This document shows positions 43,699 through 52,815 of a stretch of DNA of 64,000 nucleotides, one piece after another. The stretch is from the NCBI GenBank assembly GCA_001941225.1, contig MSHM01000005.1:1-64000 (forward strand), written 5' to 3'. How positions within the stretch are numbered: the stretch's first letter is position 1; the number at the start of each line of letters is the position of its first letter. Origin of the DNA: Oscillospiraceae bacterium Zagget12 (GTDB lineage: Bacteria > Bacillota > Clostridia > UBA1381). The translations under genes and the position numbers were made by a program. Under the pieces are notes generated by a model. That model was not told where the DNA came from and searched no databases. It saw only the letters and a program-made list of their open reading frames with translations.

Positions 43699-44676
43699 AT
43701 GGCTGAATTACGTTGGAACCCGCTTATAAAAGACTGGGTAATGATTGCATCGCACCGTCAGAACAGACCGCAGATGCCGAAGGATTGGTGTCCGTTTTGT
43801 CCGGGCTCGGGAAAGGTGCCCGATCATTTCACGGTATACAAGTATGATAACGATTTCCCTGCGCTTTCACAAAATCCGCCTCAGCCCGATGATGTGGAAA
43901 CAAGAATTTACAAAACAAAGCCGTCATACGGCAAGTGCGAGGTTATACTGTACTCTCCGGAGCATACCGTTACCTTGCCTGAGCTCCCCGTTGACCATAT
44001 AAGAGAGCTTGTGGATTTGTGGACCGACAGATTTGTTGAAATAAGTAAGGACGAAAAAATCAAGTATGTATTTATATTTGAAAACAGGGGCGAGGTAGTA
44101 GGCGTTACAATGCCTCACCCGCACGGACAGATATACGGCTATTCGGTAGTCCCCAAAAAGCTTGAGCTTGAAATGGCGTCTTGCAAGGAGCATTTTGAGG
44201 AAACCAATAATTGCCTTATCTGCGATATGCTTGAGGACGAGGTTAAAGCCGAAAAGAGAATTATAACGGAAAACGACGACTTTATCGCATTTTTGCCGTT
44301 CTTCAGCGAATACCCTTACGGTATGTACATAGCCGCCAAACGTCACATTCAGAACCTTTCACAAATGACGGACGGCGAAAAAACAAATCTTGCCAAGATA
44401 TTAAAGGAAACTGCGGGCACTCTTGACAGCCTGTTTGATTACACATTCCCGTATATGATGTGTATGTATCAAAATCCCGTAAACGGTGAGGACGTATCGG
44501 ACTATTATCATTTCCATATCGCTTTTTATCCTCCGATGAGAAGTGCGGATAAGGTCAAGTTCAACGCGTCTTCGGAAACGGGAGCATGGGCGCATTGCAA
44601 CCCGACGGCACCCGAGGAAAAGGCGGAGGAGCTTAGAGCGGCTCACGAGAAATTTCTTAAGAAAATGAACGGTTAA
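43699..44676 (+). CDS. galT: Galactose-1-phosphate uridylyltransferase
   Basis: GalT exchanges UMP between UDP-glucose and galactose-1-phosphate in the Leloir pathway. The 325-residue product has the zinc-site CPFCPG, the active-site HPHGQIYGY with the nucleophilic His, and the C-terminal histidine cluster YHFHIAFYPP. Length is normal for the class I enzyme. GGAGG precedes ATG. No normal galK or galE is in the window; a degenerate galactokinase homologue lies convergent to it. Confidence 0.94.
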   Translation: MAELRWNPLIKDWVMIASHRQNRPQMPKDWCPFCPGSGKVPDHFTVYKYDNDFPALSQNPPQPDDVETRIYKTKPSYGKCEVILYSPEHTVTLPELPVDHIRELVDLWTDRFVEISKDEKIKYVFIFENRGEVVGVTMPHPHGQIYGYSVVPKKLELEMASCKEHFEETNNCLICDMLEDEVKAEKRIITENDDFIAFLPFFSEYPYGMYIAAKRHIQNLSQMTDGEKTNLAKILKETAGTLDSLFDYTFPYMMCMYQNPVNGEDVSDYYHFHIAFYPPMRSADKVKFNASSETGAWAHCNPTAPEEKAEELRAAHEKFLKKMNG

Positions 44677-44686
44677 AACCGATAAT

Positions 44687-44720
44687 AAAAAACGCGGCAA
44701 AAATTATGCCGCGTTTTTTT
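44687..44720. terminator. Bidirectional terminator between galT and the galactokinase-like gene
   Basis: AACGCGGCA/TGCCGCGTT (44691-44699/44707-44715) with A run before and T run after. Confidence 0.9.
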
Positions 44721-44725
44721 GCATA

Positions 44726-45787
44726 TTAAGCCGGCTCGGATATGCAGAAGGTCGGCTGATAGCCGATGGTGTTTTCAAAATCATTGCGCATCATACCGAG
44801 TACATAATCAATCTTATCGTTTTCGACGATTGCGATAATTCCGTTTTTCCAAGAGCGCACCGCCTTGACGCCGTCAAGAGAGCGGCTCTCCCGCGCCAGA
44901 AACAAATGCTCCCTGCCCAAATCCCAAAAGCGTTCCATAGACTTCTGCGATGTGTTCATTTCGGTAAACAGGGTTTTAATATCACACCGCTTAAGCGCCG
45001 CGCACGCCGTTTTTATGCGCGCGTTCTCGTTCACAAGGTGATACATATATCTCAGAGCCGTTTTATCCTTGAAGGACGATTTAACGCCGGAGAACATTTC
45101 GGGAGTAACCTCGGATATTGTCCCGATATGCGGATAGACGCGGCGAATTTGGTCAAAAGCGTATTTAATTTGCTTTGAGCGGTCTTTGTCCTTTTCGGTG
45201 CAGTGAGCCGAAAGAATTTTATATCCCGAAAGCGGGAGAGGAAAATTTTTAGGCTCTCCCGACGAGATGAGAGTGCAGTAACCCGTTCTCGATGAAACAG
45301 TCGCGAGATACGGGTCTGTAAGAGAGCCGCGAGCCGCCAAAGCGGCGGTTTCGAGCGCGTCCGTTTCAATACCGCTTACGCGCATAAGCGACTGTACAAG
45401 AGTGACGGCAAAAGCCTCTTTTCGCGGCAAAAATTCGGGAATTGAGCAATCGTAAAGTATTTGAGCGCCTTTCGCGCCGCGCCGCGCAAGACAGTGCATC
45501 AGGCTTACCGCGTCAAAGTCAAAGCCGCGGAAAAGCTCCGCTCTGTCGCCGAAATTATATACAAGGCACTTGTTTGTATCGGTGCTTTGCAGCTTGATTA
45601 TGTTGCCGCCCATAGCGCGGGCGAACATTTGCACGCGCATAGAAAGCGCACAGGTGAGCGACGGCGCGTATTCAATGCCGCAATGCCCGAGCAGCGCGCA
45701 CAAAAGCCCGTTTGAAACAAAATGCAGAAAATTGTCAGAGGCGCTGTAACGCTTGTAAAAATCCTCTTTTAATTCGGGTAAATTCAA
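44726..45787 (-). CDS. Galactokinase-like GHMP protein lacking the catalytic motifs
   Basis: TTG 45787 (8 nt after AAAGGAG) is preferred over the GTG that abuts the ribosome site; it gives 353 residues. The chain aligns end to end with galactokinase: FYKRYSASDN at the N-terminus, VTPEMFSGV and ALRYMYHLVNENARI in the middle, LFTEMNTSQKSMERFWDLG for the conserved MxxSHxSL region, and VENDKIDYVLGMMRNDFE at the end. Yet the sugar-binding RVNLIGEHTDYN is replaced by GLLCALLGHCGIEY, the ATP loop GLSSSAA by LPRKEAF, and GARMTGGGFGG by GVKAVRSWKNG. Catalysis is therefore not expected. A regulatory or sugar-sensing role beside galT is an inference. Confidence 0.7.
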   Translation of the reverse strand: MNLPELKEDFYKRYSASDNFLHFVSNGLLCALLGHCGIEYAPSLTCALSMRVQMFARAMGGNIIKLQSTDTNKCLVYNFGDRAELFRGFDFDAVSLMHCLARRGAKGAQILYDCSIPEFLPRKEAFAVTLVQSLMRVSGIETDALETAALAARGSLTDPYLATVSSRTGYCTLISSGEPKNFPLPLSGYKILSAHCTEKDKDRSKQIKYAFDQIRRVYPHIGTISEVTPEMFSGVKSSFKDKTALRYMYHLVNENARIKTACAALKRCDIKTLFTEMNTSQKSMERFWDLGREHLFLARESRSLDGVKAVRSWKNGIIAIVENDKIDYVLGMMRNDFENTIGYQPTFCISEPA

Positions 45788-45884
45788 AAATATCACTCCT
45801 TTTTAATCATTTTACCCAAAAACTGAAAATAAATCCGCGAAAGCGTAAAGATAAAATAATTCAAGGCAGTGATATTTTAAAAAA

Positions 45885-46604
45885 TCAAAGCGCGTTGTAT
45901 GCCGCGTCGTCTACGGGTTCAAGCCATTCATTGCTTGCGCCCTCAGCCGGAATTTCCACGGCGATATGAGTAAAATAGCCGTCCTTGCCGGCTCCGTGCC
46001 AGTGCTTAATCTCCGGCGCGATATAAACGACATCACCGGGCATAAGCTTTCTTGCCGGCTTGAGCCATTCCTGATACCAACCCTCGCCGTCCGTGCATAA
46101 CAGCAGCTGTCCGCCCTTGTGGTGTATATGCCAGTTATTGCGGCAGCGCGGCTCAAAGGTCACGTTAAAAACTCCGACGCCGTCGGTATTCAACGGCTTT
46201 AGATAGCTTTTGCCTACAAAATACTTAGCGAACGCGTCATTCGGCGCGCCCAATCCAAAGAGCGAATCGCTCTCGCCCAAGCTGTCCTCCGCGTAAACCT
46301 CGCGAACCATAGGGAATACCGCCCAAGCGTTCGGCCAGCCGACATAGAACGCGATGTGAGTGATAATCTCCGCCATTTCGGATTTTGTTATGCCGTGATT
46401 TTTCGCGTTTTGAATGTGATATTTTAAGGAACTGTCGGTAATTCCCTTTGAAATAAGCGCCGTTACCGTAATCATACAACGGTCGCGCAGCGACAGCTTA
46501 TCCTCTCTCGACCAAACCTCTCCGAATAAAATATCATCATTCAGCTCAGCAAATTTCGGAGCTAAATCTCCCAATGAATTTCTTCCCGCTGTTTGCTTTT
46601 CCAT
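45885..46604 (-). CDS. Carboxymuconolactone decarboxylase-cupin fusion protein
   Basis: The 239-residue product joins an N-terminal CMD-like all-helical domain (about 10-110; LRDRCMITVTALISKGI, HIQNAKNHGITKSEMAEIITHIAFYVGWPNAW) to a C-terminal cupin (about 140-225; HIHHKGGQLLLC, PGDVVYIAPEIKHWHG). The AhpD-type CxxC is missing, so peroxidase activity is unlikely. Cupin histidines for a metal are present. Such fusions are common in gut Clostridia and Bacteroidetes and lack a defined reaction. AAAGGAG precedes ATG. Confidence 0.82.
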   Translation of the reverse strand: MEKQTAGRNSLGDLAPKFAELNDDILFGEVWSREDKLSLRDRCMITVTALISKGITDSSLKYHIQNAKNHGITKSEMAEIITHIAFYVGWPNAWAVFPMVREVYAEDSLGESDSLFGLGAPNDAFAKYFVGKSYLKPLNTDGVGVFNVTFEPRCRNNWHIHHKGGQLLLCTDGEGWYQEWLKPARKLMPGDVVYIAPEIKHWHGAGKDGYFTHIAVEIPAEGASNEWLEPVDDAAYNAL

Positions 46605-46704
46605 AGTGTGAATCTCCTTTCCTTTAATCGGTAAATTTTGATAGTTTAATTATACAGCATTGTAAATCAAATGTCCAATACTTATAAAGAATAATTATCA
46701 ATGC

Positions 46705-46733
46705 TTGACGGCTATATTTAAAGAATGTATAAT
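46705..46733 (+). promoter_or_regulatory. Promoter of the GH106-like gene
   Basis: TTGACG (46705-46710), 17-bp spacer, TATAAT (46728-46733), about 43 nt before the start codon. Confidence 0.8.
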
Positions 46734-46775
46734 ACCATATGTAAATAAACCCACGCATAGCATAGGTGAGAATGT

Positions 46776-48875
46776 ATGATAAATAGAATAATAAGCGAAA
46801 TTATAAATCCGAGCAAGGAATTTTCTCCGATACCGTTTTGGTTTTTGAACGATGAGCTTGACGAGGCGGAATTAAAGCGCCGGCTTGAGGACTTTAACGA
46901 AAAGGGCGTAAACGGAGTTGTACTGCACCCGAGAATAGGGATTCCCGAAAGTACGGAATATTTGTCCGAGGAATACTTTGATATTATACGATTTATTGTT
47001 AAAACCGCAAAGGAGCTTGATATGCTCATTGTGCTGTATGACGAGGCAATGTATCCGTCCGGCTCGGCGCACGGACTTGTCGTAAATAGCAACCCCGATT
47101 TCGCGTCGGTCGGAATCAAGCTGACGGACAATCCCGACGAAGGCAAGGTAATTGCGGCGTTTGACGACGGTTACTGTATCGTAAGCCGCAAATGCGGCGG
47201 TACGATACGCGGTATTCATTTCGGCGAGGATGACGGCGAGGAAAACGCGCCGCTTTCGGCGGATATATTAAATCCGGACGCGGTCGATAAATTTATCAAT
47301 CTTACGCATAACGCGTATTACAGTCGGCTCAGCGAATATTTCGGCAATACAATTATCGGCTTTTTTACCGATGAGCCGTGTATTCTCGGCAGAAACTCGG
47401 CGGGATATTTCGAGTGGACGGACGGTTTTGAAAATGACATTATACGCGCGGGCGGCAAGCCGGAAGAGCTGCGCGGATTGTTTGACGGCGAGGAAAACGA
47501 AACGGTAAAAATATACGGACGGCTTATTCGTGAAAGGCTAAATAATGTGTATTACAAGCGGCTGTATGATTGGTGCGGCGCGCACGGCGTCGCGCTTATG
47601 GGACACCCCAAAGACAGCGGCGACATAGACGAGGAAAGTTTTTTCCATATTCCCGGGCAGGATCTCGTTTTCAGATGGGTATCGCCCGAGAACGGAGGAA
47701 CGGTCGGAGTACATTCGGTGCAGGCAAAATGCTCGTCCGACGCGGCAAGGCACAGCGGCAAACGAAGAAATATGAATGAGTGTTTCGGAGTATGCTCAAG
47801 GGAAAATATACCGTGGTATTTCACAGCCGATGATATGAAATGGTACATTGACTGGCTCGGCGTGAGAGGTGTGAATATGTTTGTGCCGCACGCGTTTTAC
47901 TACAGCTTGACGGGAAAGCGTAAGGACGAGCGTCCGCCCGATGTCGGACCGAACAATATATGGTGGCGGCACTATAAGCTGTTCTCCGATTATATCAAGA
48001 GAGTGTCGTATATAATGACGGATTCCGAAAACTGCGCCAAAACGGCGGTTTTGTGCGAGAGCGGAGCTGTTCCGTATGAGAGCGTCAGGGAGCTTTATGA
48101 AAGGCAGATTGAATTTAATTATCTTCCGTACAGCCTTCTAAATTCCGCGTGCGCTGAAAACGGCAGACTGAAAATCGCGGGCTATGAATACAAATATATC
48201 ATCGGCGAAACAACGCTCCCGATAAAGTCAATTAAAAGCGCAGACGAGATAGACGAGCGCGATTTCCACACGAGCATACCGGAAAAGGATTTACGCGTCA
48301 GCCATCTTATAAAGCACGGAGTGCATATGTATTTTATCGTAAACGAGGGCGAGAATGATGTCGGCGTAAAGGCTGATATGCCGCTGTCGGGAACACCCGT
48401 GGCGATGGATTTATGGAGCGGCAAATATTATAAAATGCCGAGCGTATTTAAAGACGGCAGGACGTATATTGACCTGTCCCTGAAATGGCGCGAAAGTCTG
48501 CTGATATTGTTTGACACTGACGGAGATAACGAATATCCCATGATGCCGGAGCAAACCCTGATAGACGGATTGGATTTTAAACTAATCGAGGAAAACAGTG
48601 CGGATATTACCAAAACATATGCCGCCCGTTATCAAAAGCAGGCGGGTGCGCGAAATGAATATTTGCGCGTTAAATTCGACGAAATGGCGGAATGTTATGT
48701 AAACGGCACATTTTGCGGAGCAAGCTTTTTCAACCGAGGATTTCGCATCGGAGAGTATTTAACCGACGGAATCAATGAGATAAGGCTTGTAATAACGGGG
48801 AATATAGCCAACAAATATTCAAATAAAAAAATCTCTTACGGATTGAATTTGCCCGATGATTTTGTCGGAGCATAG
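46776..48875 (+). CDS. Putative glycoside hydrolase, GH106/alpha-L-rhamnosidase-like
   Basis: The 699-residue product has a barrel-like N-terminal half (PIPFWFLNDELDEAELKRRLEDF, GVVLHPRIG, LYDEAMYPSGSAHG, FFTDEP) seen in GH106-type rhamnosidases and related uncharacterised hydrolases, and a C-terminal beta-sandwich (VKFDEMAECYVNGTFCGASFF, INEIRLVITGN) like the galactose-binding domain of these enzymes. Acidic residues in DEAMYPS and FTDEP are candidate catalytic residues. There is no signal peptide, so it would act on imported oligosaccharides in the cytoplasm. The PL11 lyase in the window makes unsaturated rhamnogalacturonan fragments a plausible substrate. Confidence 0.65.
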   Translation: MINRIISEIINPSKEFSPIPFWFLNDELDEAELKRRLEDFNEKGVNGVVLHPRIGIPESTEYLSEEYFDIIRFIVKTAKELDMLIVLYDEAMYPSGSAHGLVVNSNPDFASVGIKLTDNPDEGKVIAAFDDGYCIVSRKCGGTIRGIHFGEDDGEENAPLSADILNPDAVDKFINLTHNAYYSRLSEYFGNTIIGFFTDEPCILGRNSAGYFEWTDGFENDIIRAGGKPEELRGLFDGEENETVKIYGRLIRERLNNVYYKRLYDWCGAHGVALMGHPKDSGDIDEESFFHIPGQDLVFRWVSPENGGTVGVHSVQAKCSSDAARHSGKRRNMNECFGVCSRENIPWYFTADDMKWYIDWLGVRGVNMFVPHAFYYSLTGKRKDERPPDVGPNNIWWRHYKLFSDYIKRVSYIMTDSENCAKTAVLCESGAVPYESVRELYERQIEFNYLPYSLLNSACAENGRLKIAGYEYKYIIGETTLPIKSIKSADEIDERDFHTSIPEKDLRVSHLIKHGVHMYFIVNEGENDVGVKADMPLSGTPVAMDLWSGKYYKMPSVFKDGRTYIDLSLKWRESLLILFDTDGDNEYPMMPEQTLIDGLDFKLIEENSADITKTYAARYQKQAGARNEYLRVKFDEMAECYVNGTFCGASFFNRGFRIGEYLTDGINEIRLVITGNIANKYSNKKISYGLNLPDDFVGA

Positions 48876-48898
48876 CAGAGGGTATACAAATTCTCAAT

Positions 48899-48924
48899 AA
48901 AAAAGAGCCTTTCGGCTCTTTTTT
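48899..48924. terminator. Bidirectional terminator
   Basis: AAGAGCC-TTTC-GGCTCTT (48903-48920) between A and T runs, shared by the GH106-like gene and the convergent subtilase. Confidence 0.9.
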
Positions 48925-48932
48925 ATATGAAA

Positions 48933-51057
48933 TCACTGATTTTCGTAATAGAAATCAAAGGTCCAATAAATCCTGCCGTCCTCGTCCTCGTCGGACGCGC
49001 CTATGCCTATGTGGGTGAAGGTGGTTGACATCATAGTGGTGTACACGGTTCTGTAGCCGGCATTTTTTGTAATATCTTCCATAAGCGCCTCCGCGTCGCC
49101 TATGTACGATACAACCGCCTCGGAATATGTTGCTGACGGGATTACTCCGCTTTGCGTTGCTGCACTGAAACGGTCGTTAATTTCTATTATTTTGCCGTTC
49201 TCGTCCTCATCATCAAAGGTTGTTGTTCCCACTTTGAGCATATACTGCGAGTGTGAGAGAGCGAACTTCGCCACGTCATCATCATAGATTAACGCGTCTA
49301 ATTCCTGATCGGCGCGTGCGGCGTTTATCGCCTCAAACATTGTCTGCTCCGGTGAAGAGGTTTCCGTAGGCTCCGCCGTTTCCGCAGGCACTGTTGTTTC
49401 CGCAGGCTCCGTTGTTTCTGTAGGCTCCGTTGTTTCTTCGGGTGCGGCTGTTTCTTCGGGTATTGGTGTTTCGGTGGGCAGCGCGGCATATTCGTCCGAA
49501 ACCCAAGCGCTTATGCATGCCATCATACCGTGCCATAGGAATAATTTATCCGGAATCATTTCATTACCCATATTATAGGTGTACACGCCGTTATCGCTCT
49601 CAAGCTCGCTCAGATTTATTATCTTGAGCGAAACAAGCCTGCGCGACTCGTCATAGTCCGCCGCGAAGATAACCGCGTCGGTGTCGTTTGTTTCAACAGT
49701 GATTTCGGCGGTTTCCGCGTTGTATGAAAGATTGCTGTAGTTATTCGGGTCAAATGTAAATTCGGGTGTCGGCGTCGGCTCCTCTGTCGGCTCCGTTGTG
49801 GAATTTATTCCGGCAAGCTCCTCAACGCGCTCGATAACCTTTTCCGCGTCGATAAGTCCGTAGCCGTAGTTGGTATCATAACCCTCATCGCCCAAATCCT
49901 CGGAGGTTTCCTTTAAAATTTCCATAAACTGCGCGGTTGTAAGCTCAGGATATATGCTTTTGGCAACGGCAGCGACAGCCGAAACGTGCGGAGCTGCCTG
50001 GGACGTACCGGAGCAGCCCTCAATCGCGTAGCCGCCGTCGGCAGATTCGACAGGGGAAAGACAGAAGATCGAGTCGTAAGTAGAGTCCGTTTGAAGATGC
50101 TTTCCGCCGGGCGCGACTACAAATACGCTATCGTTCCTCTGCGAGAAATAGCAAAGCTCCTTATCCCTCGAAACCGCTCCGACACCGATTACGTTGTCAA
50201 ACGCAGCGGGATAGGTTAAATCCGCATAATGCACTTCATCGGCTCCACTGTTTCCTACGGACGCGATGATTATTACACCCTTTTCCGTAAGTGTGTCAAT
50301 AGGCTCCTTCAGCAGCGCAATTTGATCCTCGTCAAGGTCTGTTGCACCCAAGCTCATATTTATAACGTCCAGACCGTCATACTCGCAAGCCATGTGGAGC
50401 GCGGCTATTATGTGCTCGAGGTCGGACGAGGTGTGGTCGTCGAACACTTTTATAATAATAAGCTCCGCCTCGTCGGCAATTCCGGCAAGGTATTCTCCGT
50501 TATTTGTCTGCGCGGCGATAATTCCCGCTACGGTAGTGCCGTGTCCGCTTGTGTCGGTAACGTCGGTAACATCGGTTACGTCCGATGTGTCCTCTTCCGT
50601 TTCACTGCCGCTGCCGGAGGTATCATCTTCCGTTTCACTGCCGGAGCCGGACGTATCATCTTCCGTTTCACTGCCGGTGCCGGACGCGTCCTCGTCCGAT
50701 TCGGCGGTAACATCTGATGTGTCCTCATCTGTTCCATCGGCGTTGTCTGATGTGTCCTCGCTCGATTGGGCGGCATACATATTATATGTATAGATTACCT
50801 TATCCGAGTTAATGTCCGGGTGCTCCGTAAAAAGTCCGGTGTCGATAATGCAGACCGTCGCTCCGTCGCCGCGGTATTCCTTTTCCCAAAGGTAAGGAAT
50901 GTTTATCAGCGGCAGCGACCATTGATAGCCGTAATACGGGTCGTTGGGCACGTATTGCGTTTCGGATTCGGAGGTATGCAGGTATACCGGCGCGTTTTCG
51001 GCGATAATCGCAATATCGTCCTTGTTTACTCAGTGCCGTTAATTTTATTTTTTTCAT
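48933..51057 (-). pseudogene. Subtilisin-like S8 peptidase with CAP-like C-terminus, N-terminus damaged
   Basis: The main frame (to GTG 50951, 672 residues) has the full S8 triad: Asp in VCIIDTGL, His in SGHGTTVAGI, Ser in GTSQAAPHVS. Between Asp and His lies about 80 residues of Asp/Ser/Glu/Thr repeats. A Pro/Thr/Glu linker and a CAP/SCP-like domain (FEAINAARADQELDAL through FTHIGIGA) end it. Upstream, ATG 51057 encodes MKKIKLTALS in another frame; the end of a prodomain (IAIIAENAPVYLHT) continues in the protease frame but has no start codon, and no hydrophobic signal peptide remains. A small shift near 51027 would join them, but the signal and most of the prodomain also appear deleted. Confidence 0.75.
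50575..50765 (-). repeat. Coding minisatellite inside the subtilase gene
   Basis: Three near-identical 33-bp units encode DTSGSGSETED-type repeats, flanked by shorter DVTDVTD and DEDTSD repeats. It lies between the codons for the catalytic Asp and His. Confidence 0.8.
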
Positions 51058-51186
51058 TTTATCAACTTCCATTCTGAATTTATTTTTACGAGAAATAAAG
51101 GTCCTTATTATAATTTTATCATATAAATGTATATTTGTCAAATAGAAAAACAGATAAAAAAAGAGCCTTTCGGCAATTTTTTTATA

Positions 51187-52410
51187 TTATATATTCACAG
51201 TGCCGCCGCTTTTGGCGAGGAGTAATGTTTTCTCGTGAAAATTCTCTCGGTAACGGTTATACACCTCAACGCACCAACGCTTGTTTTCCTTAATTTTTTT
51301 TATCTGCAAGGCAATATTTTCCTCCGCGGCTGTTCCTTTGTAGAACAGGCGTATATCCTCCAAAAGTCCCAAAGCCGCGTCCTTTGCGTTGTAGCCGTTT
51401 ATTGTTTCAGGCTCGTACAGCGCCGCCTCACGGTGATTTTTTATCGCGAGCGTCTGCAAATCGGGAGTAAATTCAAACTCGGGCAGACTGAGCAGATAAA
51501 TTATAAAATAATGCGCGAACTCCAAATCCTCGCGCATAATTCCCACGGGAGAGAGCGGATTTAAATCAAACATACGCAGCTCTATGTGGTCTATGCCGCC
51601 GGACAAAAGAGAATCGAGAGTGTTCGCACCGCGCGGCTTAATGCGTACCGGCAGATACAGCTCCGCCGCGGAAAAAAGCGCGCCGTCCTTTATATATTGC
51701 TTTATGCTTTCAATATACGTATGCATATCGGTATAATCAAGCACCGGCAAAAATTTGTTCCAATACCCTTTTTCGCCGTTTCTGCGCGAGGCAAAGCCGT
51801 CAAAGCCGTCGCCGGTGAGGTAATCGCCGTCGAGCGACAGGTCGTATACGGGACTTGCCGCGCTAAGCATCACAATAAGCCAGCTGTATCGGCATAGGTA
51901 TTTGTGCAGCCTGAAGTATAACGATGTTTTAAAATCGATAAAGGCGGTTTTGCCGTCGTATACGGAATTCAGAAATTCATCGGTAAAGGAAAAATTAAAA
52001 TGTATTCCCGAATAGAGCATAAGCCGCTTTCCGTATCTGCGCTCAAGGTTTAAGCGGTAGTCGCGCTTAAATGATTTTTCACCGAAAAACCGCGCAACGG
52101 TAATATCCGATTCGGTTTCTATATGCGGCGGATTGCTGTTAAGCCAGAGGTACTCGCCGTTTTTTTCGAGGGTTTTCTTTACGGATTTGTCAATATCCGA
52201 TAATATTTGAAACATACCGTCAATACTGCCGCTGACGGGCGTAATCAGCTCAAGCTGATTTTCGCAAAAATCCCTGTCGAGATTTTTGCTGCTCGGAAAA
52301 GGGTGCGGCGTTTTAGCTAAGCGTCCGTCGCTTGTGACGCGGAGCGTTTCGCGTTCAAGACCGAAATGTCCGTCCCAAATATATTTATTGTCCAAAATCA
52401 ATGCTTTCAC
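51187..52410 (-). CDS. Glutamate-cysteine ligase-like protein (GCS domain only)
   Basis: The 407-residue product resembles the gamma-glutamylcysteine synthetase half of GshA/GshF: FGLERETLRV, ENQLELITPV, RRYGKRLMLYSGIHFNFSF, and HIELRMFDLNPLSPVGI. The ATP-grasp glutathione synthetase half of bifunctional GshF is absent and no gshB is adjacent, so the product would be gamma-glutamylcysteine unless a partner lies elsewhere. GTG start has a weak ribosome site. The genes on either side have damaged 5' ends that face this one. Confidence 0.82.
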   Translation of the reverse strand: MKALILDNKYIWDGHFGLERETLRVTSDGRLAKTPHPFPSSKNLDRDFCENQLELITPVSGSIDGMFQILSDIDKSVKKTLEKNGEYLWLNSNPPHIETESDITVARFFGEKSFKRDYRLNLERRYGKRLMLYSGIHFNFSFTDEFLNSVYDGKTAFIDFKTSLYFRLHKYLCRYSWLIVMLSAASPVYDLSLDGDYLTGDGFDGFASRRNGEKGYWNKFLPVLDYTDMHTYIESIKQYIKDGALFSAAELYLPVRIKPRGANTLDSLLSGGIDHIELRMFDLNPLSPVGIMREDLEFAHYFIIYLLSLPEFEFTPDLQTLAIKNHREAALYEPETINGYNAKDAALGLLEDIRLFYKGTAAEENIALQIKKIKENKRWCVEVYNRYRENFHEKTLLLAKSGGTVNI

Positions 52411-52561
52411 CCGGTTTCATAGATTTACGCGTTTATGCGGGAAATTCTTATTTCCTATCGACATAGTGGTATTTACATTATAATATAGTATTTTCCAAAA
52501 GTCAAGATGTTAGCCGATATATTCGCGTTAAAACCAATATCAAGAATTTTTAAATTTAATA

Positions 52562-52590
52562 TAGACTATTTTCAATTTTTATAGTACAAT
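52562..52590 (+). promoter_or_regulatory. Possible promoter of the yloU fragment-fakA-recG operon
   Basis: TAGACT (52562-52567), 17-bp spacer, TACAAT (52585-52590), followed by AGAAAGGA at 52615-52622. Confidence 0.55.
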
Positions 52591-52628
52591 AATAGCAAGT
52601 ATAAGGTTTAAATCAGAAAGGAATAAAT

Positions 52629-52805
52629 TTATCGATAGAGGACGACGGAGTTGTGATTGAACTTCATCTTATAGTCGAATACGGCATAAATATAAACACG
52701 GTTTGCAAAAGCATAGTAAACCGCGTAAGATACACAATAGAAAACGCTGTGGGAATAAAGGTAAACAGAGTGAATGTAAGAGTGGAAGGCATAAGAGTTG
52801 ATTGA
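52629..52805 (+). pseudogene. yloU: C-terminal half of an Asp23/Gls24 family protein (yloU)
   Basis: The frame reads LSIEDDGVVIELHLIVEYGININT through NVRVEGIRVD, which matches the C-terminal ~58 residues of Asp23/YloU envelope-stress proteins (normally about 110-120). The N-terminal half is missing, stop codons lie just upstream and there is no ATG/GTG/TTG start near the ribosome site; the first standard start is GTG 52653. Its normal partner, the yloV/fakA-like gene, follows intact. The ORF is below the length cut-off of the track. Confidence 0.65.
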
Positions 52806-52815
52806 AAAATAAGGA

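Noticed and set aside
50575-50765. CRISPR array
   Set aside because: The repeats are in frame, contiguous without unique spacers, and encode a low-complexity protein segment.
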